From Adiantum capillus-veneris (taxonomy: Eukaryota; Streptophyta; Polypodiopsida; Polypodiales; Pteridaceae): DNA of 64,000 nucleotides. Each line of letters opens with the position of its first letter. The first letter of the stretch is position 1. The stretch lies in the NCBI GenBank assembly GCA_014529385.2, contig CM043942.1:112500141-112564140 (forward strand). The letters run 5' to 3'. Both the position numbers and the translations under genes were made by a program. Shown here in pieces: positions 1-8,093 of this stretch. Under the pieces are notes generated by a model. The model made no database searches and was not told where the DNA came from. It saw only the letters and a program-made list of their open reading frames with translations.

Positions 1-878
1 AAAGTGCAAAAGCTACATCTCCTTCTTCAAGCTTGTTGAGAAGTTGAGAGCCTACACCAACACTCTTGGCTGTGGAATGCAAATCCAACCAAGAGCCATG
101 CTTCAATGCTTAAGCTTTCCATCTTCTCCATCTTCATTACTATGCTATTATGCTATGCTAGGTAGGAAGAGTGATGATAAGTGAGGAACTATGTTTTTCT
201 CCTATGAATGTTTCTTCTTCCTCTTCCCTACCCTCATTCCCCGCTAGCTCTCTCCACCTTTGAAGGTGTTTGAGGCATTGGGACCGAGGCTGAGGATGGT
301 TAATTCTTTCTCAAGATTATGTTATGCTCGTGATGCATGAAGCTTTCCATCTTCATTGCATCACCTATGTCACAAGGAGCACAAAGATTGTATTGTACCA
401 AGTCTCAGCCTATTGGAGGGGGGACCAGCTCCACATAAATCCAGTCCTCAATAGTTGTCATGTTCTCTAATTCTCTCTCTTGCAAAAGTATTGTTCATGC
501 CAAGTTAATTAAGTATAATGGTTATGTTGCTACTGCTAATTAATTTCACCCACTATGTTCTCAAAGTAGTCTCACAAAAATGCTCACTCTAAAACTCTTA
601 ATTTCGCTATTCTCAAAGTTCATAGACCATTTCCATTACATTCACTTTATCATACTCAAGAAGCTATGTTACGTAGGAGGGCAATAAGAGATCACCTTTG
701 CTTCAGTTGTTTTGATCCTGACCATGTGTCTTGATATTTTTTATTTAACGATCTAGAAAATTATAAACTTGCAAGACAAAATGATGCTAGAAGTATGGAC
801 ACTAACACGAACCTCAAAAATTCATAGTCTAGACCTAATATGACACGACATAACTTGTTTCAAGACTAAAGACCACCT
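1..878. other. Unassigned left flank without a gene
   Basis: No open reading frame of interest, terminal repeat or RNA gene is seen here. The sequence is AT-rich with pyrimidine-rich patches. It ends where the LTR at 879 begins with TGTTAGG. It may be older transposon remains, but nothing in it supports a specific family. Confidence 0.5.
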
Positions 879-1581
879 TGTTAGGAAATATGACGTAGCT
901 AAGTAGATAATTGAGGAGTTTACTTAATGGAGAGAGATAATTTTCACACATGAAAAATTACAGAGTAGAGAGAGAGACACAGAGAGAGAGAGAGCACACG
1001 ATATACATGGTTCACCCAATGTGGGCTACGTCCACAAATGGCTTCAGTACTTCAAAACAAGAAGGAGATTACAAAGGGATTATACCCTTTTGGAGCTCCA
1101 GCCTTGCTTTAATCTCACCACCTCACATCAACTTCACAATTCACTACAATGCTTCACAATCCATTTTTGTGTGTAGAAGAGGCCTCCTTTTATACGCCAA
1201 AAAGGTTGTCCTCTCTCATGAGAGGTAGCCGTATGTAGCTGCCCTTGTGTTGACAAGTCCACAACTTGGACTCTCCAATGCGTCCATGTGTGACCGCCCT
1301 TGAGAAGACAAGTCCATCTTGAAATTGGCCACCGGCCATTAAATTCGGCCACTGCCCACCGATCATTGACTTTTGGTCACGACCATTGACTACCGGCCAT
1401 TTTTCAACCACTTTTTGATTGCCGTCCGGCCATAATATTCCAGTGATAATCGTGAAAATTTTGATTTTCAACGAGTGATTTTTCTTCATACACGATGTCT
1501 TCTCCTCATAACGGGGACCTTATAAATGTGCATTTTTTATACAAAAAATAACAAGGGGTAAATCAAGCTCCATACTTAACA
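879..1581 (-). repeat. 3' LTR of the copia element (703 bp)
   Basis: On the plus strand it starts TGTTAGGAAATATG and ends CATACTTAACA, so the minus-strand LTR runs TGTTAAG...CCTAACA with canonical TG/CA ends. Directly outside it, on the internal side at 1582-1595, the minus strand reads CAAGTGGGAGAT, a typical polypurine tract. The interior contains short GA-rich tracts (950-1000). No second copy of this LTR is found in the window, so the boundaries rest on the termini and the purine tract only. Confidence 0.8.
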
Positions 1582-1723
1582 ATCTCCCACTTGGAGACTG
1601 ATCTCCACTTCAAACCTGGGACTGCTTTCCATCCTGGCTTCTTATCCTTGAATGCCGATTGAAGATGAGCAGAAGCTCAACTTATCCTTGTTGACCACCT
1701 TCGTAAACATCTCTGCATGATTT

Positions 1724-2217
1724 TCACTTGTATGCACCTTTCCTAGCTTTAGCTGTCCCTCTTTCTAAAAGTGTGTATATGAAGTGACATCTCACCTCAA
1801 TGTGCTTTGTCCTTGAATGAAAGGCTGAGTTCTTCGCAAGATGGATAGCGCTTTGGCTATCATTGTATAAGACACAATTGTCTTGTTTGAATCCAAGCTC
1901 TTCTAAGAATCTGTGAAGCCACAAAATTTCTTTGCTTGCCTCTATCATTGCTACGTATTGGGCTTCCATGGTAGAAAGTGAAACCACTTTGTGCAGCTTT
2001 GAAGCCCAGCTTACTATTGTGCCTCCAACCGTGAAGACATAGCCAGTAGTACTCCTTCACGTATTTTTGTCACCTACGATATCTACATGAGCATACCCTT
2101 GAAGAAAAATATCAATTTCTTCAAAATACAAAGCATTTGTTGTTGTCCCTTTCAAATACCTAAGTATCTACTTTATAGCTTGCCAGTGCTCTTTACTGGG
2201 GTTGTCCATGAGCCTAC
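1724..2217 (-). pseudogene. copia RNase H / pol C-terminus
   Basis: The minus-strand translation contains SLSTMEAQYVAMIEASKE, DSQSAIHLAKN and the HSRTKHIEVRCHFI segment. These are the conserved copia RNase H motifs, ending at a stop near 1724. Upstream, the reading is LMDNPSKEHWQAIK, then a TAG where the family has Trp (TGG), then ILRYLKGTTTNALYF. The segment is separated from the reverse transcriptase by the insertion at 2221-2503. The enzyme would remove the RNA strand of the DNA/RNA hybrid during reverse transcription in the virus-like particle, but this copy is inactive. Confidence 0.85.
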
Positions 2218-2220
2218 TTA

Positions 2221-2289
2221 TCGTTGAGGTTGTAGATATGGTGGGTGCAACTGAGGAGCCATGGCGACTGTGGAGCAGCGAGCAAAGAT

Positions 2290-2328
<39 letters not shown>

Positions 2329-2503
2329 GGGATGATTCGACACTGTATTGTAAAAATAACGCTATGCTTTGTTGATTATTTTTGTGTGAAACCTTACAGC
2401 TATACATTTTTAAATCATGCAAAGCTCCACTTAGACTGTACTTTCCTATGCATGCTATAAGGAAAGTTTCCCATTGGCATACCGACAAGGGCTTGAACCC
2501 AAC
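2221..2503. mobile_element. 283-bp insertion in the copia pol gene, flanked by ACTTA duplication
   Basis: The copia reading frame is interrupted between the conserved ...AHVVGVVS and RLMDNPSKEHW segments. On the plus strand the insert starts TCGTTGAGGTTG and ends TTGAACCCAAC. It is bounded by ACTTA at 2216-2220 and ACTTA at 2504-2508, a 5-bp target-site duplication. It contains a GA microsatellite (2293-2320) and no coding sequence. A 5-bp duplication fits LTR-type integration, such as a short solo LTR or TRIM-like element, but the ends are not a clean TG...CA. Confidence 0.7.
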
Positions 2504-2508
2504 ACTTA

Positions 2509-3500
2509 CAACTCCCACTACATGTGCAATGTCTGGCCTTGTTCAGACCATAGCATGCATAAGAGAACCTACCGTTGAAGCATATGGAACTTTAGACATA
2601 TAGGCTATCTCCTCTTGTGTCTTTGGACACATATCCTTGGTGAGTTTAAAGTGAAGAGCCAAAGGTGTAGAAACCATTTTTGCATTTTGCATGGCAAACC
2701 TTTCTACTACCTTCTTGATGTAATCCTCTTGAGATATCGTTCTTGTCTTCTTTGTCTTGTCTCTTGATATCTTCATACCAAGTATCCTCTTTGTAGCACC
2801 TAAATCTTTCATTGAAAAAGATTTAGACAGCTCCTCTTTTAGGTCTTTGATATTCTGCATCATAGCACTTGCAGTCACCATGTCATCATCAACATACAAC
2901 ATTAGGATGATGAGTTTCCCATCTCCCAAATTCTTCGTGTAGATGCAATGATCTAAGTTGCACCTTTTGAATCCATGATCTAGCATCCATCGATCCAACT
3001 TCAAGTACCATTGTCTTGATGCTTGCTTTAAACCATACAAGCTTTTCTTTAATCTACAAACCATTAAATTCTCCTTACCCCTTTGGTTGAAGCATGTAAA
3101 TTTCCTCCTCTAAGTCACCGTGAGGGAATGCTGTATTTACATCCATTTGCTCAAGATTTAAATCATGAGCAACCACAAGACTTAAGACAAGCTTAATTGA
3201 GTTCATTTTTACAATAGGAGAAAATATTTTGTTGAAGTCGATACCTTTCTTTTGAGGAAAACTTTTTACCACAAGCCTAGACTTGTACCTTTTCTTTCCA
3301 CCTTCTTCTTCCTTCAACTCCATTTGTTCTGAAGTGTCCGCTTACCTTAAGGCAACTCAACCAACTCCCATGTTTGGTTGCAATGTAGTGAGTCTATCTC
3401 CACTTGCATGCTCTTTATCCATTCTTCTTTGGATTCGTGTTGCATAGCTTCCTTGTATGATTCCGGCTCTCTAGAATCAGAGATCAAGAGATGGTTGAAG
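2509..3500 (-). pseudogene. copia reverse transcriptase
   Basis: Minus-strand pieces include KSRLVVKSFPQKKGIDF, QMDVNTAFPHGDLEEEIYM, KKSLYGLKQASRQWYLKLD and LYVDDDMVTAS, with the YVDD polymerase motif intact. Further on are SFSMKDLGATKRILGM and YASTVGSLMHAMV. The order and motifs are those of RVT_2 in Ty1/copia. The upstream part (about 3500-3340) reads as the N-terminal EAMQHES...LHCNQTWELVELP segment. A stop and frame breaks near 3070 and 3330 separate the parts. Function in the family is synthesis of the element's cDNA. Confidence 0.9.
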
Positions 3501-3738
3501 GAAAGAATAAACCTTTTTGGAGGTCTACTTGTTCTTATAGATCTTCAAAGAATAGGTTAAGGCTCCTCATTTGGTTGATGTTGTTGTACGTTGTCATCGT
3601 TTGCACTTCTTGAGTCTTTGTTGTCCTCAAGCTCCATGTGCTCATCAATTGTTTCTTTTGTTTGTTTTCTTTCCAAGTAATCTTTGTACATATTTTGTTC
3701 ATTGAAAATTACATCCCTACTTCTAAAGATTTTACCAT

Positions 3739-4664
3739 CTAGAGGATTCCATAGGTGATCCCAAAGTCACCTTCTCCATAGCCAATGAAGAAACACTTTT
3801 TGGACTTTGCATCTAGCTTTGATCTTAGGCTTCTATCTATGTGCATGAAAGCCTTACACCCAAACACTTTGAGAAATGCATAATTCACCGGTTTACCTGT
3901 CCATGCCTCTTCTCGAACTCCCCCATCCAATGTCGTTGAGGATGACCGATTGATTAAGTACACATACATACTTACAACTTGTGCCCAAAGCTCAAGCGGT
4001 AGGCTTGCATGTAGCCGCATGCTTCATGCTCGCTCCATGATTTTTCTGTTCATCCTTTTGGAAATTCCATTTTGTTGAGGTGTCCTTGGGATTGTCCTTT
4101 GCCTCCAAATGCCATTGTTAGCACAAAATCTTTCAAAAGCTTGACGCCTCCATTGTTGGATTTGAGGCATTTAACCTTGGTACCTACTTCATTCTCCACA
4201 AAGGCTTTCCACCGTTGAAATATAGAAAACACATTGGATTTATTCTTCATGACATAAACCCATGTTTTTCTAGTTGCATCGTCTATGAACGTTACATAGT
4301 ACAATGAGCCACCAAGGGATGGTGTACTTACAGGACCCCAAACATCAAAATGAACCAATTCAAGTTTTTTATTTTTTCTTTCATTTCCTACTTTTAGGAA
4401 TTTTACCCTCTTTCGTTTAACATGAACACAATCTTCACAGAACTCCAAGTCCACTTCTTTCAAACTTCGTAGAAGCTTCTTTGATTGAAGGATTTTCATT
4501 CCTTTGGCGCTCATATGCCTAAGCCGATAGTGCCACACTGCACTCTCGACTTCTGTAGCTATTGCACAAGTTGAAGCCTTTGCGTGCTGACAGTGCACAA
4601 GTAAAGTGTACCAACCTTTTCTCCCTTGGCAACCACCAAAGATCCCTTTGAGATCTTCCACCAT
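3739..4664 (-). pseudogene. copia GAG-pre-integrase and integrase core, catalytically dead
   Basis: The minus strand shows the zinc-binding pre-integrase region (WHYRLRHMSAKGM ... CEDCVHVKRKR). The core follows with HFDVWGP (first Asp present) and LKSNNGGV, where the family has SDNGGE. A frameshift lies near 4110. In the other frame follows TPQQNGISKRMNRK, where the family has Glu in place of Lys. Then come RLHASLPLELWAQVV and EEAWTGKPVNYAFLKVFGC. Two of the three DDE residues therefore appear replaced (D to N, E to K), so this integrase cannot be active. Confidence 0.88.
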
Positions 4665-4679
4665 TTGTTTTCGAATGTA

Positions 4680-4935
4680 ATATTGTGATCTTCATCGTCC
4701 AATTGTCCTGTAGAGATCAATTTTTGCGAAGAGAAGGAACATGCCTAACATCTTTAAGCTTCCATTCATTTCCGTTAGCAATTTTGACACAAATTGTACC
4801 TTTGCCGATAATTTCACAAGCTTCATCATCTCCCAAGTGTACATACCCAAAATTACCTTTGGTGTAATCTTGGAAATGTTTCTTGTGTGGTGTCAAATGG
4901 AATGAAACCCCGTAATCTACTATCTAGGAATTAGA
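4680..4935 (-). pseudogene. copia aspartic protease remnant
   Basis: The minus strand reads a TAG where Trp is expected, then IVDYGVSFHLTPHKKHF, KGNFGYVHLGDDEACEIIGKG and NGNEWKLKDVRHVPSL. This is the copia protease, but the catalytic D-S/T-G signature is D-Y-G. The preceding segment has lost its Trp codon to TAG. A frame break near 4680 separates it from the integrase. The protease normally processes the Gag-Pol polyprotein; this one is inactive. Confidence 0.75.
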
Positions 4936-4989
4936 CACATTGTCTAATGAGAGAATTAGAGCATCTTGCTCTACTTTACCTGCCACATT

Positions 4990-5577
4990 GGCCTCCGATG
5001 TTGGCTTGTTGTCTTGAGACTCCGACTCCTTTTTCTTCTTAGACCAACAATCATTCTTGACGTGGCCCTTCTTGCTGTAGTTCCAACATTCAAGAACTAA
5101 CTTTGTATGTGACTTGCTCTGCCTTGAGCGATCACGATCCTTTTACTTTTTGAACCTCTTCTTAGGCCTTCCTCTTGTTTCCACTAACAGTTCAGCACTT
5201 GATGATTCTCCTGTGCTGCTCCTTCGTATTTCCTCGCTTAGGAGAACACCCACAACATCATCAAACTTAAGAGTATTTGTGCCAGAGATAGAGTTACTTA
5301 CAACCATCACAAAGCTATCCCAACTATCCGGTAGAGATGATAGTATAAGAAGGGCTGATGATAGTATAAGGAGAGCTCAAAGTTCGTCATCAAAATTTAT
5401 TTTCACCGATCAAAGTTGACTTATGTCGGTGTTAAAGTCATTTAGGTGTTCTGCAACTGAACCATTCTCTGTCATCTTTAGATTGAACAAGCGCTTCATG
5501 AGAAATACCTTATTGGATGCCGATGGTTTCTCGTAGAGGCTGTCATGTGACTTCATCAAGTCCTCTGTGGTCTTCAA
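4990..5577 (-). pseudogene. copia Gag C-terminal part with damaged zinc knuckle
   Basis: The minus-strand translation gives the UBN2-type Gag region (DSLYEKPSASNKVFLMKRLF, VAEHLNDFN, DDVVGVLLSEEIRRSS). A zinc knuckle follows at about 5045-5095 reading CWNYSKKGHVKNDCW. The second Cys of the CX2CX4HX4C knuckle is Tyr. A TAG/TAA break lies near 5140, and a 21-bp segment is duplicated in tandem at about 5334-5372. Similarity to Gag ends at about 5577, where the element is truncated. Confidence 0.75.
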
Positions 5578-6017
5578 ATATTATTTTTAGTCACCATCAA
5601 GTATAAAAATGACTATACGGTGAAGAAACCAACATCATGATGCATCATAGTTTAGTCACGGTCACATTAGTTGCCGTGATACTATCCAATTAATCAATTT
5701 TTGATGTAAAAATTAAGGAAAAAAGGGTGAGAGTTGCCCACCAAAAGCAATGCGTTGTTTTTAGAAATATCTCCAAAAGGTTGCAATCTCTCCATCACCA
5801 TATCCATAGGATCTTCTCTCTCATTCGAGGAACGAAGAAGAAGAAGAACACACTCTCTCTCTACTTGCTTACTATCTCTCTTCTCTTTTCACGGTGTACA
5901 CACTCTTCAACAACTTCGTGGCAAAAACCTCTATGTAGCTCTCATCACTGTTCTCATACGAAAAATCAATAAGTTTTTGATAGAAGTTAATTACTTTTCA
6001 ATCATGGTAAGAATCTC
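5578..6017. other. Non-coding stretch between the copia break and the CACTA element
   Basis: No gene or complete repeat is recognised. It contains short near-palindromes (AGTCACCATCAAG...GACTATACGGTGA at 5589-5625 and CACGGTCAC...GCCGTG at 5657-5677) and a CT-rich part (5810-5890). The sequence directly left of the CACTA element (…GAATCTC) continues at 14028 (ACTCTATAGCC), so the two flanks were contiguous before the insertion. Confidence 0.5.
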
Positions 6018-6020
6018 TAA
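6018..6020. repeat. Target-site duplication TAA, left copy
   Basis: TAA precedes CACTACAAGAGG directly and is matched by TAA at 14025-14027 after the right terminus. Three bases is the CACTA superfamily length. Confidence 0.85.
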
Positions 6021-6032
6021 CACTACAAGAGG
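6021..6032 (+). repeat. CACTA left terminal inverted repeat
   Basis: CACTACAAGAGG, the exact reverse complement of 14013-14024. In this superfamily the terminal repeat is cut by the TNPD/tnp2 transposase. Confidence 0.92.
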
Positions 6033-6044
6033 CTATTCATATTA

Positions 6045-6142
6045 GCGACGCTCACACAGCGACGCTAAAAAAAATAATTCCCGGCGTCGCTATGAGCGTC
6101 GCAAATTTACAAAGAAATTTGCGACGCTCATAGCGACGCCGG
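6045..6142. repeat. Left subterminal repeats with a perfect 28-bp-arm hairpin
   Basis: Copies of GCGACGCT and its reverse complement AGCGTCGC occur in both orientations. Positions 6081-6108 and 6115-6142 are exact reverse complements of 28 bp separated by the 6-base loop ACAAAG. The arm contains GCGTCGCTATGAGCGTCGC. In En/Spm, subterminal repeats bind the TNPA-type protein, which brings the ends together; that role is inferred here from position. Confidence 0.9.
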
Positions 6143-6229
6143 CTGGGCTAAAAAAATAACAGAGCGCGCCCAAAAACTCAGCTCTCAGATCTGAGTTTTT
6201 CGGTGCCCTCAAGCAAGGAGCAGGTAACG

Positions 6230-6279
<50 letters not shown>

Positions 6280-6424
6280 CTTCTCCACACACACACACAC
6301 ACACACGAGGAGAGGAAGGAGAGCCTGGTATGCTCCTTCCCTCTCCTCATTCTCATGTTCCCTTCCCCTCTTTCTCTCTCCCTCTCTCTCTCTCTCACAC
6401 ACACACATACACACACATAGTGTT

Positions 6425-6470
<46 letters not shown>

Positions 6471-7018
6471 AACATAAACAAAAACGCACACACACATACA
6501 TAAACAAAGAATGCACACACACATTGAGAGAGGAAAAGAGAGAGAGAGCATGCATAAACAAAAAACGCACGCATTGAGAGAGGAAAAGAGAGAGAGAACA
6601 TGCATAAACAAAAAATGCACACATTGAGAGAGAAAAAGAGAGAGAAAACATACATACGATCCAAAAAAACGCACACACATTGAGAGAGAAAGAGAGAGAA
6701 ACTAATTTAACGTCGTAGGAAACTAATTAAAATTAAAAGACCTAAAGATCTAGCCGACGAGGAGTTGAACTCAAGACCTATTATTCAAGAGGGAAATGGC
6801 ATAATCAATCTATCATACTTGGCATGGGTGATAGAAAGGTTATACCATTTATCTCTTTTTATTGGCACACACATCCACACACGCGCACACACACAAGAAG
6901 AACAGAGTTATAACGTCGTAGGAAACTATCCTAAAAGACGTTAAAGATTAGGTTAGATGTAGACTTACGTTAAATTAGATTTAGGTTTATTTAAGTTAAA
7001 TTAGATTAGATTTAGGTC
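6143..7018. repeat. Microsatellite-rich 5' region of the CACTA element
   Basis: It holds CT tracts (6236-6275, 6370-6395), CA tracts (6287-6306, 6396-6419), a GA tract (6428-6467) and about four degenerate repeats with the pattern ACATGCATAAACAAAAA..GCACACATTGAGAGAG (6480-6700). Apparent reading frames are translations of these repeats. The end (6887-7003) is the first copy of a duplication repeated at 7531-7645. No gene is seen. It is probably the promoter and leader side of the transposase gene. Confidence 0.7.
6887..7003 (+). repeat. Internal direct repeat, copy 1 (partner 7531-7645)
   Basis: Starts in a CA tract followed by AAGAAGAACAGAGTTATAACG and continues through TTAAAGATTAGGTTAGATG to TTAGGTTTATTT. 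The second copy at 7531-7645 matches with only a few differences. A third, partial copy of the TAACGTCGTAGGAAACTA core lies at about 6708. The two full copies bracket the captured HIPP fragment. Confidence 0.85.
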
Positions 7019-7378
7019 TCCATAGACTGCGATGTCTGCATGAAGCGGGTGAAGAAAGCCCTCAATGGAATATAGGGTATTGCTGCCTTCACTCATGGTG
7101 GGCTCCGTCGATCCAAAAGTACTGGTGAAATGTCTTCAGAAGATAGGGAAGAAGGTGGATCTTCAGTGCGGCAAGAGTCACTACATCCCCGACACAATGA
7201 CCATCTAGACAACCTCTAGTCATTCAACAGCAACTTCAAAGTTAGTAACAAGAGCAAGAACGGTCTAAAGGGCCAATTGCTGTAGTCAGATATGGATGGA
7301 GATGAGGCAGCGTCACCGCCGGAAGTTAACTCTCATATCTTTAGTGATGAGAATGCCAACTCTTGCCGAGTTATGTGA
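7019..7378 (+). pseudogene. Captured host gene fragment: heavy-metal-associated isoprenylated protein (HIPP) type
   Basis: Three frames together read as one protein. The first (from 7019) gives SIDCDVCMKRVKKALNGI and then a TAG; this is the metal-binding CxxC helix of an HMA domain. The second (from 7101) gives GSVDPKVLVKCLQKIGKKVD, the closing strand and helix of the same fold. The third (from 7208) ends in SHIFSDENANSCRVM and a TGA at 7376. A C-terminal Cys-a-a-X box after a DEN-rich tail is typical of HIPPs, which bind metals through HMA and are membrane-anchored by prenylation. Two frameshifts and at least three stops show it is not functional. It lies between the left end and the transposase gene, so it is cargo captured by the CACTA element. 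Confidence 0.8.
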
Positions 7379-7509
7379 AAAATTATGTGTTAAATCAGTT
7401 TTAAGGTTCTTATAATCCCTGTTAGTTTAGTTCTTTGTTTTTAATATAACATAATTTACGTTAGATTTAGATTTATGTTATATTAGATTAGACTTAGGTT
7501 TATTTAGGT

Positions 7510-7540
<31 letters not shown>

Positions 7541-7973
7541 AGAAGAAGAGAGTTTTAACGTCGTAGGAAACTATCCCAAAAGACGTTAAAGATTAGGTTA
7601 GATGTAGACTTACGTTAAATTAGATTTAGGTTTATTTTTAGTTAGATTTACGTTTATTTAAATTTACGCTTATTTACGTTAGATCGAGTCCACGCAAGAA
7701 TTACTTACGGTTTAGGGTTTAGAGTTAGACGAACAGTGAAAAGATCTACTGTGAAAAGATGTTAAGATGCTGTGAAGTGCTACAGCTAGAGAAGAGGCAA
7801 AGGGGTTTTGTCCACTACATGCAGTATCATGTAGACGTGGGTCTGTAGATTTCTTGTACCCACAAATATAGGTATTGACCAATAAAGACGAGATTATAAC
7901 CCGGTGGTTCTGATCTCCGTGCACCTCTAGACCGAGGTGTGCGGGGATTGGACATGACTAGAGAATGTGAGGT

Positions 7974-8031
<58 letters not shown>

Positions 8032-8093
8032 GATGAAGAATGCCAATAGAATATTAAATTTGTTGTCCAGGTTATAAGATTTTTATCCTCATT
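7379..8093. other. Non-coding leader before the transposase gene, with repeats
   Basis: Contains a CA tract (7515-7540), the second copy of the internal duplication (7531-7645), repeats of TTAGATTTAGGTTTATTT, and a long GA tract (7978-8028). No gene is seen. It directly precedes the first ATG of the transposase at 8094 and is likely its promoter and 5' untranslated region. Confidence 0.6.

Larger units (their letters stand above)
879..5577 (-). mobile_element. Ty1/copia LTR retrotransposon, 5'-truncated and degenerate
   Basis: Read on the minus strand the order is gag and zinc knuckle (about 5577-5040), protease (about 4930-4680), integrase (4664-3739), reverse transcriptase (3500-2509), RNase H (2217-1724), then a purine tract and a 3' LTR at 1581-879. 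The order PR-IN-RT-RH defines Ty1/copia. The gag match stops abruptly near 5577, and no 5' LTR or tRNA primer site is found between there and the CACTA element at 6021, so the 5' part is lost. Frameshifts, several stops and lost catalytic residues make the copy dead. A 283-bp sequence has inserted into the RT-RNase H connection. Confidence 0.9.

Noticed and set aside
2481-2510. GGGTTCAAGCCC at the end of the 283-bp insert as a pol III B box of a SINE
   Set aside because: It lies at the very end of the insert with no A box upstream at a proper distance and no poly(A) tail.
6090-6680. Overlapping long frames of up to 196 codons on both strands
   Set aside because: They are translations of CT, GA and CA microsatellites and short tandem repeats (Ser-Leu, Arg-Glu, Cys-Val runs); no gene.
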